Assembly: GCA_026225945.1 (NCBI GenBank)
Contig: JAMJFZ010001133.1
Span: forward strand, 372,001 to 436,000
Source: Cricetomys ansorgei
Lineage: Eukaryota > Chordata > Mammalia > Rodentia > Nesomyidae
Direction: 5' to 3'
Length of the DNA stretch: 64,000 nt
Shown: in pieces, positions 24,389 to 36,300 of the stretch
Layout: every line of letters starts with the position of its first letter
How positions within the stretch are numbered: position 1 is the first letter of the stretch
Translations under genes and position numbers: made by a program
Notes under the pieces: model-generated
Seen by the model: the letters and a program-made list of their open reading frames with translations, nothing else
Told to the model about the DNA's origin: nothing
Database searches by the model: none

Positions 24389-27300
24389 TGTGTGTGTTTA
24401 AACAGTTATATATTTTTTAAAAGTCAGGTCCTTCCATAGGCTCCCTGTGCTGGATAGTTTCATGTCAACTTGACATAAGCTAAAGTAATCTGAAAGGAAG
24501 GAACTTCAATTTAAAAGCTGCCACCATAAGATCGGCTGTAGGCAAGCCTGTAAGGCATTTTCTTAATTCATGAGGGAGGGCTCAGCGCACTGTGGGTAGT
24601 GCCATCCCTGGGTTGGTAGTCCTGTGCTCTGTAAGAAAGCAGGCTGAGCATGCCATGAGGAGTGAGCTCATAAGCAGCGCCCCTCCATGGCCTCTGTATC
24701 AGCTCCTGACTTTCCTCAGTGATGGACTGTTACCTGAAGTGTATGGTGAAATAAACCCTTTCCTCCCAGAGTGGCTTTGATCATGGAGTTATATCATAGT
24801 AATAGTCACCCTAACTAGGACACTCCTCATTCTCTCAGCCTGGTGCTGATAAACAATTCCTGGTATCTTTATTCACAGTAGAATACCAGAATCCTCTATT
24901 AAACTGGGGTGACAGACATTAAGGTCACTGGTCTCTGCTGGTAGAGGGAGGGTGGGAGGGGTAAGAGATGGATAACAAAATTTTGGAGCCCTAGCACCTA
25001 AAGCAAACTGTGTCTCAGTATTAATTCAGCTTCCTATGTACTAGTATTACTGGATTCTACTCCATAAATGCACACCTCTGTTGCAGGCTCAGGACTATGG
25101 ATAGAACACAAGAAGGAAGAGAGATGGAGATGGGAGGAGACAGTGAGGTCCTGTAGATTCAGAACATCAGTGGTTCTGCACTCACTTTGTTATCTGCTGG
25201 CTTCACAGGGAGGGCAGAGGAGGATGGATCAGTGGGTAAAGCACTTGCTGCACAATCATGAACCAGAGTAAGAAACCCCAGAAACCATGTAAAGTGTGTA
25301 TCTTGAAACCCAAAACCCTTAATGAGAAATGGGAAGTGGAGACAGGATAATCCTCAGAGGTTCACGGGCTAGCTAGTCTGGAGTACATGGTGGCAAACAA
25401 GAGAAAAATAAAGACAGACACCAAGAGTGTCCACTAGGCTCCACAGGAAAGCATGGTGCAGGACTTGCAAGTGGGGTACTAAGCTAGGCTGTTCTGATTC
25501 CAGAGAATTCCAGGGGGAATGTGAAGAACCAAGATCCTCAAGTATTTAACACTCAAAATCCCACACGAGACACTGAACTCCAGGCCTGAAAGGTCTTCAG
25601 GTCACCAGGGCATGCCCTTGAAGAGGTCACTGGAACTCTGGCCTCTTCTCTTTCAATACGCAGCCATAAGGACAGCAGTTGTGCTTTGGACATGGTGGTT
25701 GCCCAACCACTGCTGGCCAGCGTCCTCAACAGAGGCCTAGGGATAAGCAGCTCACCAGTTCAAAGACCAGACCTTGGAAACCTATAAGCCTAACCCTAAC
25801 CTTTGTCTCTAAATTGGTTTTCTCACAGACTTGTCAGAGTGAGATATACCTGATTACATACTTTGAATGCTAGAGTATCAAGTCTCTCTCCTCCCTGTAA
25901 AATTCAGTATCCTAGTATTATCCATGTAAGAACTGAGGACCTAGCTCTATGGTAAAGCACCCCCAGCTAGCATGGGTGAGGGTCATTTACATAGCAGAAC
26001 ATGCTAAATCTATCATGTTCTAAATTATCTTAGGGTACATAATCTGCCAGTCATTTTATTAATAAATTACTCAATTCTTTAAAAAATAGGCTTTAATAAA
26101 AATGTTTTTCTGGTGGGGTTGTTTGTTTTTTACAGAAGATAAAAATATTAATGATTTTTACTTTGTCTTCTCTAGGGACAACAAGCTTAGTTTGTGTTTT
26201 CTTTTCTTAAAAAGAAAATCATCCATCCAAGAAATTAAACCACTTGTAAGAGGGAAAAGAAGATGATGAAGCTAGCTGGTATTTCCAGTAGTTGGGGATA
26301 AAATATTATCTATTCATTCACCTAACCAACAGTAACAACAACCAGCTGATAATGAAAACAAGATCAGAATGAAGCCAACTTGAAGGAAGAAGCCTGTTTC
26401 TGAAGTCCTGACCAAGGTAAACATGGAGTATGAATGCATAAAGAAAAACATACAGAAGCTAAAAGAAACACAAGTTCAAGGAGCAGCAGCTTAGCTCGGA
26501 GTAAACCTAGCCCAACCTGCCCCAAAGGTCTGCGGTGACGGTGGGAGACCTGCTAGACCTGCAGAGAGTGCACAAAGCTAGTCTCATGTAGGCAGAGACT
26601 GAATGTAAAAACATCCAATCAATGCTGAACAAAGAAAAGCTGGAATCAACTTGGGGTGGTGACTTTAAGTTTTCAATTGTCACCCTCCTTCAAAGGTCAC
26701 ACTGAGTTGGGGATGGTGAAACAGAGGAACCAACAAGCAGGATGGAGAGTCTGGGGGCCAGACAGAGAGGTGTATGAAGGCAAGATGGCCAGGGTAGCCA
26801 CTCCAGATAAGATCTGGTACTGATGTCCAAAAAGAAGTAATTTACAACACTGCCCAAGGACTTAGAGAAGCAACATTAGTATGAATAAAATAGAAGCAGG
26901 GATAAAAATAAAAGGAATTTTATAATATTTTATAAAAGGAATAAAAGCAGGCATAGACTTTTTTTTTTTTTTTTTTTTTTTTAAGAACCAAGGCATAAAT
27001 CCATAAAATGGGAAAGTTCCAGGACACTCATCCATGGTGACTCTGCAGGGTGAACATGGCGAGTGGCCACAGCACAGGGCTACCTGGGCCACAGGAAAAG
27101 AAATGGCCAGGTTATGACAACTACATCTATAAAGACAGGAGACAAAAAACTCAGATGAACTGCAACTCCAGAAAACAGGGTGTTTGCAGGCATGGGGACT
27201 GGCCTGCTAGTCTCGGGTCATCTGATGATCGGGAGGTAGGCGTGAACACAGGTACAGACAAAGAACCAGCTTAGCCCACCAACGGACTCTGCCAGGAACC

Positions 27301-30300
27301 AAACCCATAGGGTTTCTAAAGGTCAGTCAGGTCTGCTGTAGAGAGCAAAGGCATAGCTGAAGTGTCCAGCACACAAGATTAGTTTTCCCTAAGGTGTGTT
27401 TGCTAAGTTCCGGGCAGTGTTTAAAAGGCTGAGAAAAGTAGGCCAAGTATGTCTGTAGACCAGCAGGAAAGCGCTCAGTCTGTAAGCTGGAAAGACAATT
27501 CAGCTTACTTTAAACACAAACAAAACTCAAGAGAGCTGGAGGAATCTGAAGCTGGAAAGGGCATGGTGCTACAGAGTTAATCTAAGCATCACCCGAGAAA
27601 GAGTTGAATCTCTGAGCCCCAAGGAGCTGAGGTGCCTCCAAGACCTGGTCAAAGACGTGGCAAACTCCAGCAAAGAAGACAAATGGAGCTGAGTCCTGAT
27701 GGTAGCCTCCCCTCGGCACTCCTGGCCCAAGGAAGGAAAGGTCCTCACTGACAAGACACCATCGGAACACTGCTATCATCCACTGACACACATTTAAAAA
27801 TTTATGGGGGGTTGGGTGGGAGGCTGGAGGGGTGGCTCAGTGGTTAAGAGTGCTTGTTGTTCTTGCAGAGGACCAGAGTTTGGGTCCCAGTACCCTGGCT
27901 GTAACTCCGGCTCCAGGGGATCCGACACCATCTTCTGACTTCTGCAGGCAGTGCACTCACATATATGAACCCACTTCAGATATATACAGATACAAAATTT
28001 AAAAGTAAAAACAAACCTCTTCCCCACCCCCTTTATTTTGGTTATGAGTGTTCTGCCTGCATGTATATATATATGCACCATGTGTGGGTCTAAATGTCCA
28101 GAGGAGAGTGTTGGATCCTTTGGAACTGGAGTTACAGACGGTTGAGAGCTGCCATGTGGATGCTGGGAACAGAACCAGGGTCCTCCAGAAGAGTAGAGAG
28201 TGCTCTCAACCACTGAGCCATCTCTTTAGCCCAATAAAATCTTTAAAATAATTATGACGGGATCTAGCAAGATGGCTTAGAGGGTAAATGCATTTGCTGC
28301 CAAATTTGAAGACCTGACTTCAATCCCTGTTGTCCACGTGACGGAAGAAGAGAACTGACCTCCACACAGGCATCATGGCATAGCCATGCTCACAGATATA
28401 CACATGCAGATTAACAAATGCATGTTTAAAAATTAGGAATATGAATTGGTAACCTACTGGCAAAAGAAGCAGTAAGAAGCTCGATAACCCAGGTGTTTTC
28501 AGCCTTATGGCTTCTGGATGCCTTCCAGATCACCTGACACGACACAGCATAGCATATCCACGTGGGCACATGTCAGATCACAGCTTCACCAGAGTATCCC
28601 AAACCAAGCCACTCTTGTTCACAGCTCCACAGCTCTCCTCTGATCATGGCCATGGGGACACATTCACAGGCTAGCAGGGGATGTTCCCTTTGCTCTCTTA
28701 TCCTGGCGGCTTGTTCATCAGATTCTACACACCACTTAACACGCTACCTGTCTCCCTTGAGTCAGACAACACATCTCTTCTTTATTATTCCTCTTCTTCC
28801 ACCCTGTCTTCTCTGTCCTCTGCAAACCACGCATAAGCCCACAGCTTCTCCAGTTTCTCTTGAAGTCACTCCTGCCTCACAGGAAAGGCTGTAGGCCCCC
28901 AGGTGCTTATCCCTAGCATCCATTCGTAATGTTGTTGGATAGAACTTTATTGTGCTGTGGATATTCTCAAGACTTGCCTGTCACTCATTCCCATGCACAA
29001 TCCTCAACTTGAAAGAATCCTTACAACTGATACATCTGTGCATGGCGCCATCCTATTGCAGTGATCAATTCTTCATGCCTTAGCAACTCCTTCATCCAGT
29101 GATTCTCTGTAGTGGAATATTTAAGCTTATTATCACATATTATAAAGCTACATGCATTTTTGTGGAATAATATGAACCTTGAACAGCTGTAAAAGCTGCT
29201 GCCAGAAGGTTACCACGTTCCTTAGCTGTTGAAACCAGCTTTCTGGATAGGGATGGGCTGCAGGTTTCTTGGATGCAGAAAGAATGCTACTTTGGAGTAC
29301 TAGTAACTGTCTATTCAATACCTTTGAATGGAACAAATTAATGTTCAAATTTACCTTGCCACTGAGATCATTGTGTTGAAGGCACCTGATTGTAAATTGC
29401 AAATGGAGGAGCCTCCCATGGCCTCCTCCCCCAGCCTAAGCACCGGACAGGGAATATTATGCCTTGCTGTAAAAGGCATGCCATAAAAAGGCATCAAGTC
29501 TGCCAGGCTAAAACTGGGGTTGTTATACTGTGGAGGTTCTGTTCATTAAGCAATCAAAACTTTTGTTTCAGTGGGCAGTGCCTTTCCTCAATAAACTACC
29601 TGGAAGCCATGTGTTCTAAGTCAGTCCATGAGAGAGGGTAGACCCTCTGCAGGTTCAGGCTTTGTACCCTGTGACTGTCTATTCTTTACTGAACCCGTTT
29701 GAGTTATTAATATTTCTATCTACAGTTCTCAACCTTCCTAATGCTATGACCTTTAAATATAGCTCCTCATGTTGTAGTGACTCCCAACCATAAAATTATT
29801 TTCACTGCTACTTCACGACTGTAACTTTCCTAGTTATGAATGTAATATCTGATATACAGATGGCTCTAGGCAACCAGGGCAGTTCGACTCTCAAGGAGGT
29901 CAGACCCACAGGTTGAGAACTGCTGCCTTTATTTTGAAAATCCAGCAGGTTCTAAGCCTCAGGTTCTTCCTCTGCCTGCTCATCCCACAACTGAATCTGA
30001 CTGAACCGCCTGCTCACCTCCTGTGCTTAGATGTTGGAGTTCAGCTTTTCAGAAAGGAACTCTCTGGTGGCCAACTCACTGGGCTCCTCTCTTCAGCTTC
30101 TATTTTGCAGTAACTCAAAATTCCAGCCTTCCAGTTTCCCAGGCGAGATCCCAAGAGACAGATCTTGCCTTATTTCTGTCATAACTCACATCTAACAAGC
30201 TCTCAGATCAATCTGAAAACAAACGCAGAATACATCTCTACTGGGTTCTCCACTTCTCCCAAGTCCGAGCAGCAGCACCTGCACACGGGTGACCATACTG

Positions 30301-33300
30301 GCCATTTGCCGCTTTCCTTGCTTTAGCTTATCTATCCTCTTCTCAGGACACCAGTCAGTACGACCTTATGAAACTGCAAGTCAGATTGTTTTTGTCTAGA
30401 GAGCTTCCACAGCTTCCAATCTACTAAAAAAAAAACAGTCCTCACAACCATCAAAAGCTCTCTCAGGCTCCTGGCTACTTCTGCCTCCCACTGCCTGCCC
30501 CTGTGAGCACTCTCTCTCAGCCACACAAGTATACCTGTGTTCCTAGACACTAAATCAACTCTTACCCTGGACGCTATCTTGCATTTGGTATCTCCTGGGT
30601 CTGAAAAGGCTCTTGTCAAACTTCCTTCTACCTATCCTAAGCAGGTAAATGTGAAAAAACAGCCTTCCTTCCCAGCCCTTGCTTCTGTACTCTGGCTTTC
30701 TATAAAACCCATCGTCCTTTTAACTTCCGTGCCCACAACTTCCTGCATCTATCAAGAATGAGCTGATAAACACACAGGATGCTTGCCACATCTGCTTACC
30801 ACATGTCCTAGAGCAGGACTTGCTGTGTTCCTCACCCCCAGGGTATTCGAAAAAATGAATGAACCAAAGTACAACAGTGGCCTCAACAACACTGCGTATC
30901 TCAGGCTGCTTTTCAGAGGACCTGAGTTTAGTTTCCAGCACCCACATCCACTGGCTTGCAACAGTAATTTCAGCTTCAAGGGATCTGACTCCCTCTTCTG
31001 GCCTCTTTGGACACCTATTCTCATGTGGCATACGCTCACACAGACACCAATATATATGCATAAAAAATAAAGTAAATGTAAAAAAAAAAAAGTCACACAA
31101 GAAAATATTGCTTAATGATATTCCCTCAGAATATGGGAGTGTCCTGGCTACAGCAGGGGGATGGTGTAAAAGAGATTTGTACATCTGCAACTCTGTAATA
31201 TATATAACTACATGCATAAACTGTTTCTCACAAGAAAATGGAATATTTCAGAACTGAATGTGGTTAAAACAAAAGATATCGATGTGGCCAAAATTAAAAT
31301 GTTTTATATTAAAACAAGTAGTTGGCTATTAGTTTAATAGTGATTTGCTCTTACCATATTCTAACTCTGGTAACCATATACTCTACTTGCTCAAAAACGT
31401 AGGCAGAAGGTCAGTTAAAAATATATAGAATAACTCCAGATCATGCCTATTAAAAAAAAATAAAGACATGAGTGGGTAAGATGTACAGGGCCAGCCGAGG
31501 GCAGGAGCATAACTTGGTGGGAGAGGACTTACTAACTTGTGTGATGCCCTAAGTGTGAGCCCTAGCACCACAGGAAACAAGAAAACAGGACAAGGACTGA
31601 GCAGAAAGGCTTTTGAAGGCTCTGAGGAGGTAAAGTCACAGACACAGAAGTGATTCCAGGAGGGACAGCCATGCAAAAATGTGTTGGCTATAGCATAACC
31701 TATCTCAGGATGTGGTAAAGACAGTCTCACTCAAAAGCAAGGAATAGGGTCAAAGCATTACAGGGCAAGGTCTAAGGCCAAGGCCAGCAGGAGCGCATGG
31801 AGAGCTCAGGTTGTCCTCTAAAGGAGTAAGAGGTGAGGAGCAGGCAGATGTAAGCGGGAGGTGACAAGACCTGACACACATTCTCTGATGGTCCAGGGAG
31901 GCTGCTGCAGTTCAGGCAACACAGGAGGATTTAGCCATGGCGGGAAGTGGAAACAGGAGGTGTTGACTCAATCTTGGAGGTAAAACAAGTTGCTGACAGA
32001 TTGAGAATATGGATGAGTGAAATTGATTAATCTATGACTCCCAGATTTCTAATGAAAACAGTGACTTCCCATGTGAAATATTCCTTTCTTCTTGGTTTTT
32101 CAGTTCTTTTTCATAATTGTGGTCAATAAATGCCCCCATAACAATTCTATACATTCTCTTTTGTGTCTATACGTGTGTTTATCTACTCCAGGCTTGGGGT
32201 CAGGCTGCAGCTGGGATCCTGTTTCTCCATAACTGTCATCATCTCTGGACCAGCAGGCCAACCAGAGCACATTCTTGCCACAGTTCTGTAACCATGGTGA
32301 TGGCAAGAAGCACCAGAGGAAAACCTGCACCAAAGCCTCTGTTCAGGCCACATCTGCCATCTTGGCACAGGTCTCCATCCTGAGAAAATCAGAGATAGAA
32401 ATGGCTCTAGAACTCAGTTGCTTCAACTATGAGTTCCCACTTCACACAACGTTCAATAACTTTTAAAAAACAAAAAATAAAAACAAAACAACTTTGAACT
32501 TTGTAACAGTAAGGATTTCTGAATACACAGTGACCCAAAATTAGCTTAATATAAAATGCGGAATGAACCCAAGGTGTACCTGTGCTGTGTCACAGGACTT
32601 CGCTGCAGGCTTGGCTCTGAATATGGGACACGGATACTCCACTGCCTGAAACACTTCAGCTTGGATTCGGGACTTGCATTATGAAGCACTTTGCTCCCAC
32701 GTAAAGCCTTCTGCTCTTACAGAAACAAGGTAGCTCAATTCAGGAATCTAAGCCTTTCCCTGCTTTCCTACTTCATTCCTCGGTATGTAAGTATCAAGTT
32801 AGGATATCTCTGTCACTCCAGCTCCATGGGATCCAACCCCCTCTTCTGGCCTCTGAAGACACTTGCACTCATCTACACAAATCCACACCCCCCCCCACAT
32901 ACATACATATAAATAAGTAGATAGAAAGATAGAAAGATAGATAGGGTCTTGGCCTGAAAGACACCTGCAAAGTTTTGTGTTGTGAAAATACAGTTTTTCC
33001 TGTGTTTAACCTGTGGACAAAAAAAGACATTTTTAGAGAGATCTTCAATTTGAAAATACTTAAGAATGGGCAATGAAGAGGGTAGAGAGATGGCACGGCA
33101 GTTAAGGAAACTGCTGTTCTCGCAGAGGACCCGAGTTTGATTCCCAGCACCCACATCCAGTAGCTCAAGACCACCTATTACTCTAGCTCCTGGAGGCTTG
33201 ATGACTTATTCTGATACACAGATACGTATTTTTAATTTTCAAAATTATTAAATTTAAATTTCAAAATTATATTTAAGAATCAAAAACGAACAACAGTTAT

Positions 33301-36300
33301 CCTATAAAGTACTAGTTATAAAGGACAAGTGATAGAAACAGAGTATTTTGCTGCAAGCACACACAAGAGAACAAGAAAGTGAGCTTTCTGTCCTGAGCCC
33401 TCTGTTGAAGAGAGGTGACATGCGAGACAGGCATCTGGCCACTTATCTGGGCTGATGCCAATCCACACAGCAGGTTAATACATTAAAAATCACTACACTA
33501 GTCTGGTCTGCGTTTTAAACTAGCCTTAATAATACAACATTTCATTTTTCTTACTCATTCAAAGGGCTTCGAAAGGCTTCAGCCTTTCAGTTCTTTTAGG
33601 GAATATTTTAGATAGGCAAGCAGCACTATGCATTCATTAAATGATAATTACTTAGCAGCTGTTAACATCATGCAAAGTGCTAACTAAGCACTAGAGCTGG
33701 CAAGAAAAGTTCCTCGGGTGTGAATGTGATGGTGAAGAGAAGCGGGAACAAAGGGTGCCTGCATGAGTAAGAGACCCAACTTCAGGTAAGAACATGGAGG
33801 CAGCAGATGAAAGCACCAGAAAGACCTCCCAGGATTTCTGTTCTGCAGGTTGGGGGTGGGGCTTGATCTCTCGGCTTGAGATCTTCTTTTGCAAGTCCAC
33901 TAACACACTTTCTGTTGAACTCTCAGCACCTAGAGCCATTCATCCATCTTTAATATTGCCTCATAATTCTATTCCACTTACACTTAATCTGTGATACCAG
34001 AAGGAAAGGGACACCTGCAGAGTGTCATCCAGAAATAAAGGCAGGGATAGAAGTGAGGGCTTCTGGGCCACCTAAATCTAAAAGACCTGAAAGGCCTAGC
34101 TGGGAGTTTGTAGCCCAGTGAAATGACATCTTCTGTCCTGGTTCTAAGGCACACAGGAGACCTTCAGCTATGCCCTCACACCTCACTTCCTACCGGGAGT
34201 TACTATTTGCTGAGAGATAACTGGAATTTGCTAACCGTTACAGGATTGACAGGAAGCCCTGCCTCACTTGTTCTAACACTAGGGAAGAAGCCATGTTGAA
34301 GGCAAAACACACAGCTTTGTATTGAAAGCCTGGGTTGTATGTGTTTGGGGGGGGGGGTGACAGAATGAAAGAAATCAGCCATCAGTTCTCAGCAGAAAAA
34401 CGAATGAATTATAAACTTAGTTCCTTCCAGTAACATAAATGAATGTTTAAAAACGCCTGTAAACATATACTATCAACTGCGAATAAGTGAAAATGAGAAG
34501 AAACAAGCAATCGTATATTCCTATGGCTCTCCAGCAAGCACTCCTGTATTGCATGAGCACTGTGACGGGTTTCACCCTTAATCTCTCTTCATAGAAGTAG
34601 GCTGCTATTACTTGGAGTCTTGTCTCTCCCGAGGCGGGGTCACAGATGTTCCATGGACTGCTTGATCTCCAGTTCAACTCGGCCCAGAACTCAGCACAGC
34701 TCTGTCTGCTCATGAATGAATGAATGAATAAATGAATGAGAGGGGAACTTTAGACAACTATATCCAAGAAGCAACATGCCATGTCTGAGGGGAAAGGAGC
34801 TGCCATGTGTAACTAGATTAAAAGCCACTCCAATAAACTGAGCCATCCGTCGTCTCATATAAGAATGTAACTAGTGGTACTACACAGTCTACCCATGGAC
34901 TAAGAGTAAAATATAAGGAAAAAGCTAAAAAGTACAACTGAGGGGTAAAAGTTAAGTGGATGAAAAAGCTCATGACTGAATCACTCCTCAGTGGGTTCCC
35001 TGGTGAAGACTTTCCTTCATCAAGTATAGACTGCTACCCGAATGTTTCCTGTGCATTCACGAAGCCATTTCTACTATCAAGATTTATATGTTTAGGAAGT
35101 AATGCTACAAAAGGTGGCTTTTAAAAGTTTATCAAAAGGGAAAAAGGACGATTCTATTTCTCTAGGCTTACATTTATTTTACACTTACACTTACATTTCA
35201 TTTAATCCTGCAATAATTATCTACTTTCGCACCATGCTGGCTAGTTTTATGTCAACTTGACACAAGCTACAGTCATCTGGGAGAAAGGAACCTCAATTGA
35301 GAAAATGCCTACATAAAATGGCTGTAAGCAAGCCTGTGATGAAGCAAGGGTCAGACCATTGTGGGCTAGTGGCCCTGGATTCTACAAAAGAGCAGACTGA
35401 GCAAGCCATGAGGAGCAAGCCAGTAAGCAGCATCCCTTCAATGACCTCTGCATCAGCTCCTGCCTCCAGTTTCTGTTGGAGTTCCTGTGCTGACTTCCTT
35501 TGATGATGAGTAATGATATGGAAGTGTAACTCGCCCCTCTCCTCCCCAAGTTGCCTCTGGTCATGATGTTTCATCACAGAAATCCTAACTAGTAACCCTA
35601 ACTAGAACACACCCCCTTAACTGTCTACTTTTCTCTCTCCCCAGATAAAGTAGCTACTTGGAGACAACAGCATTAATAAATTTTTCTGAAGAGCTCACTC
35701 GATGTGGGTTGTCTAAGTTCACTTTGTAATGCTGTAACAAAATACCAGATGGGAAGGGTATAAGCAGTTTGCTGGGCTTCTTACAGTTCTAAAGAGTAGA
35801 AAATCCAAGATGGAGGAGCCTTAGTTCACAAGGGACTTCTTGCTAGATGACTGGGTAGTAAGTCAAGCAAGAGAGACACAGGAAGTATAGGTGGGACTAC
35901 CAAGGGACTGGTACTTGTCAATCAGAAGGGCAGTGTGGCTGTGACCTTAACTTGGCTTCCTTCCCTTTGGTTAGTTTATAACTTCAAATCAGGCAGAAAA
36001 ATAGTTACAGGCTAACATCTGAATAGGAGAAAATTTCCTGAATGTTTTCAAGAAAATCAATATTATGAAGAAAGAGTTGCTTGGAATGAGAATACATCAA
36101 AAACACAGTTAACAAACAAGAGTTTGAACTCTCAGGTATCAGACTACACACTCTAGAAGTGATTGCTTATGTCACCCAGATAGCTTATGAAATTATTTAA
36201 ATCAAAATAAAAAGTTACCTTCAGAAAAAGCAGTAAAGGGGAAAAAGAGCGTTTATGTACAGCCTGTAAGTCGTGCTACAGCCGACAGCACTGATCATGT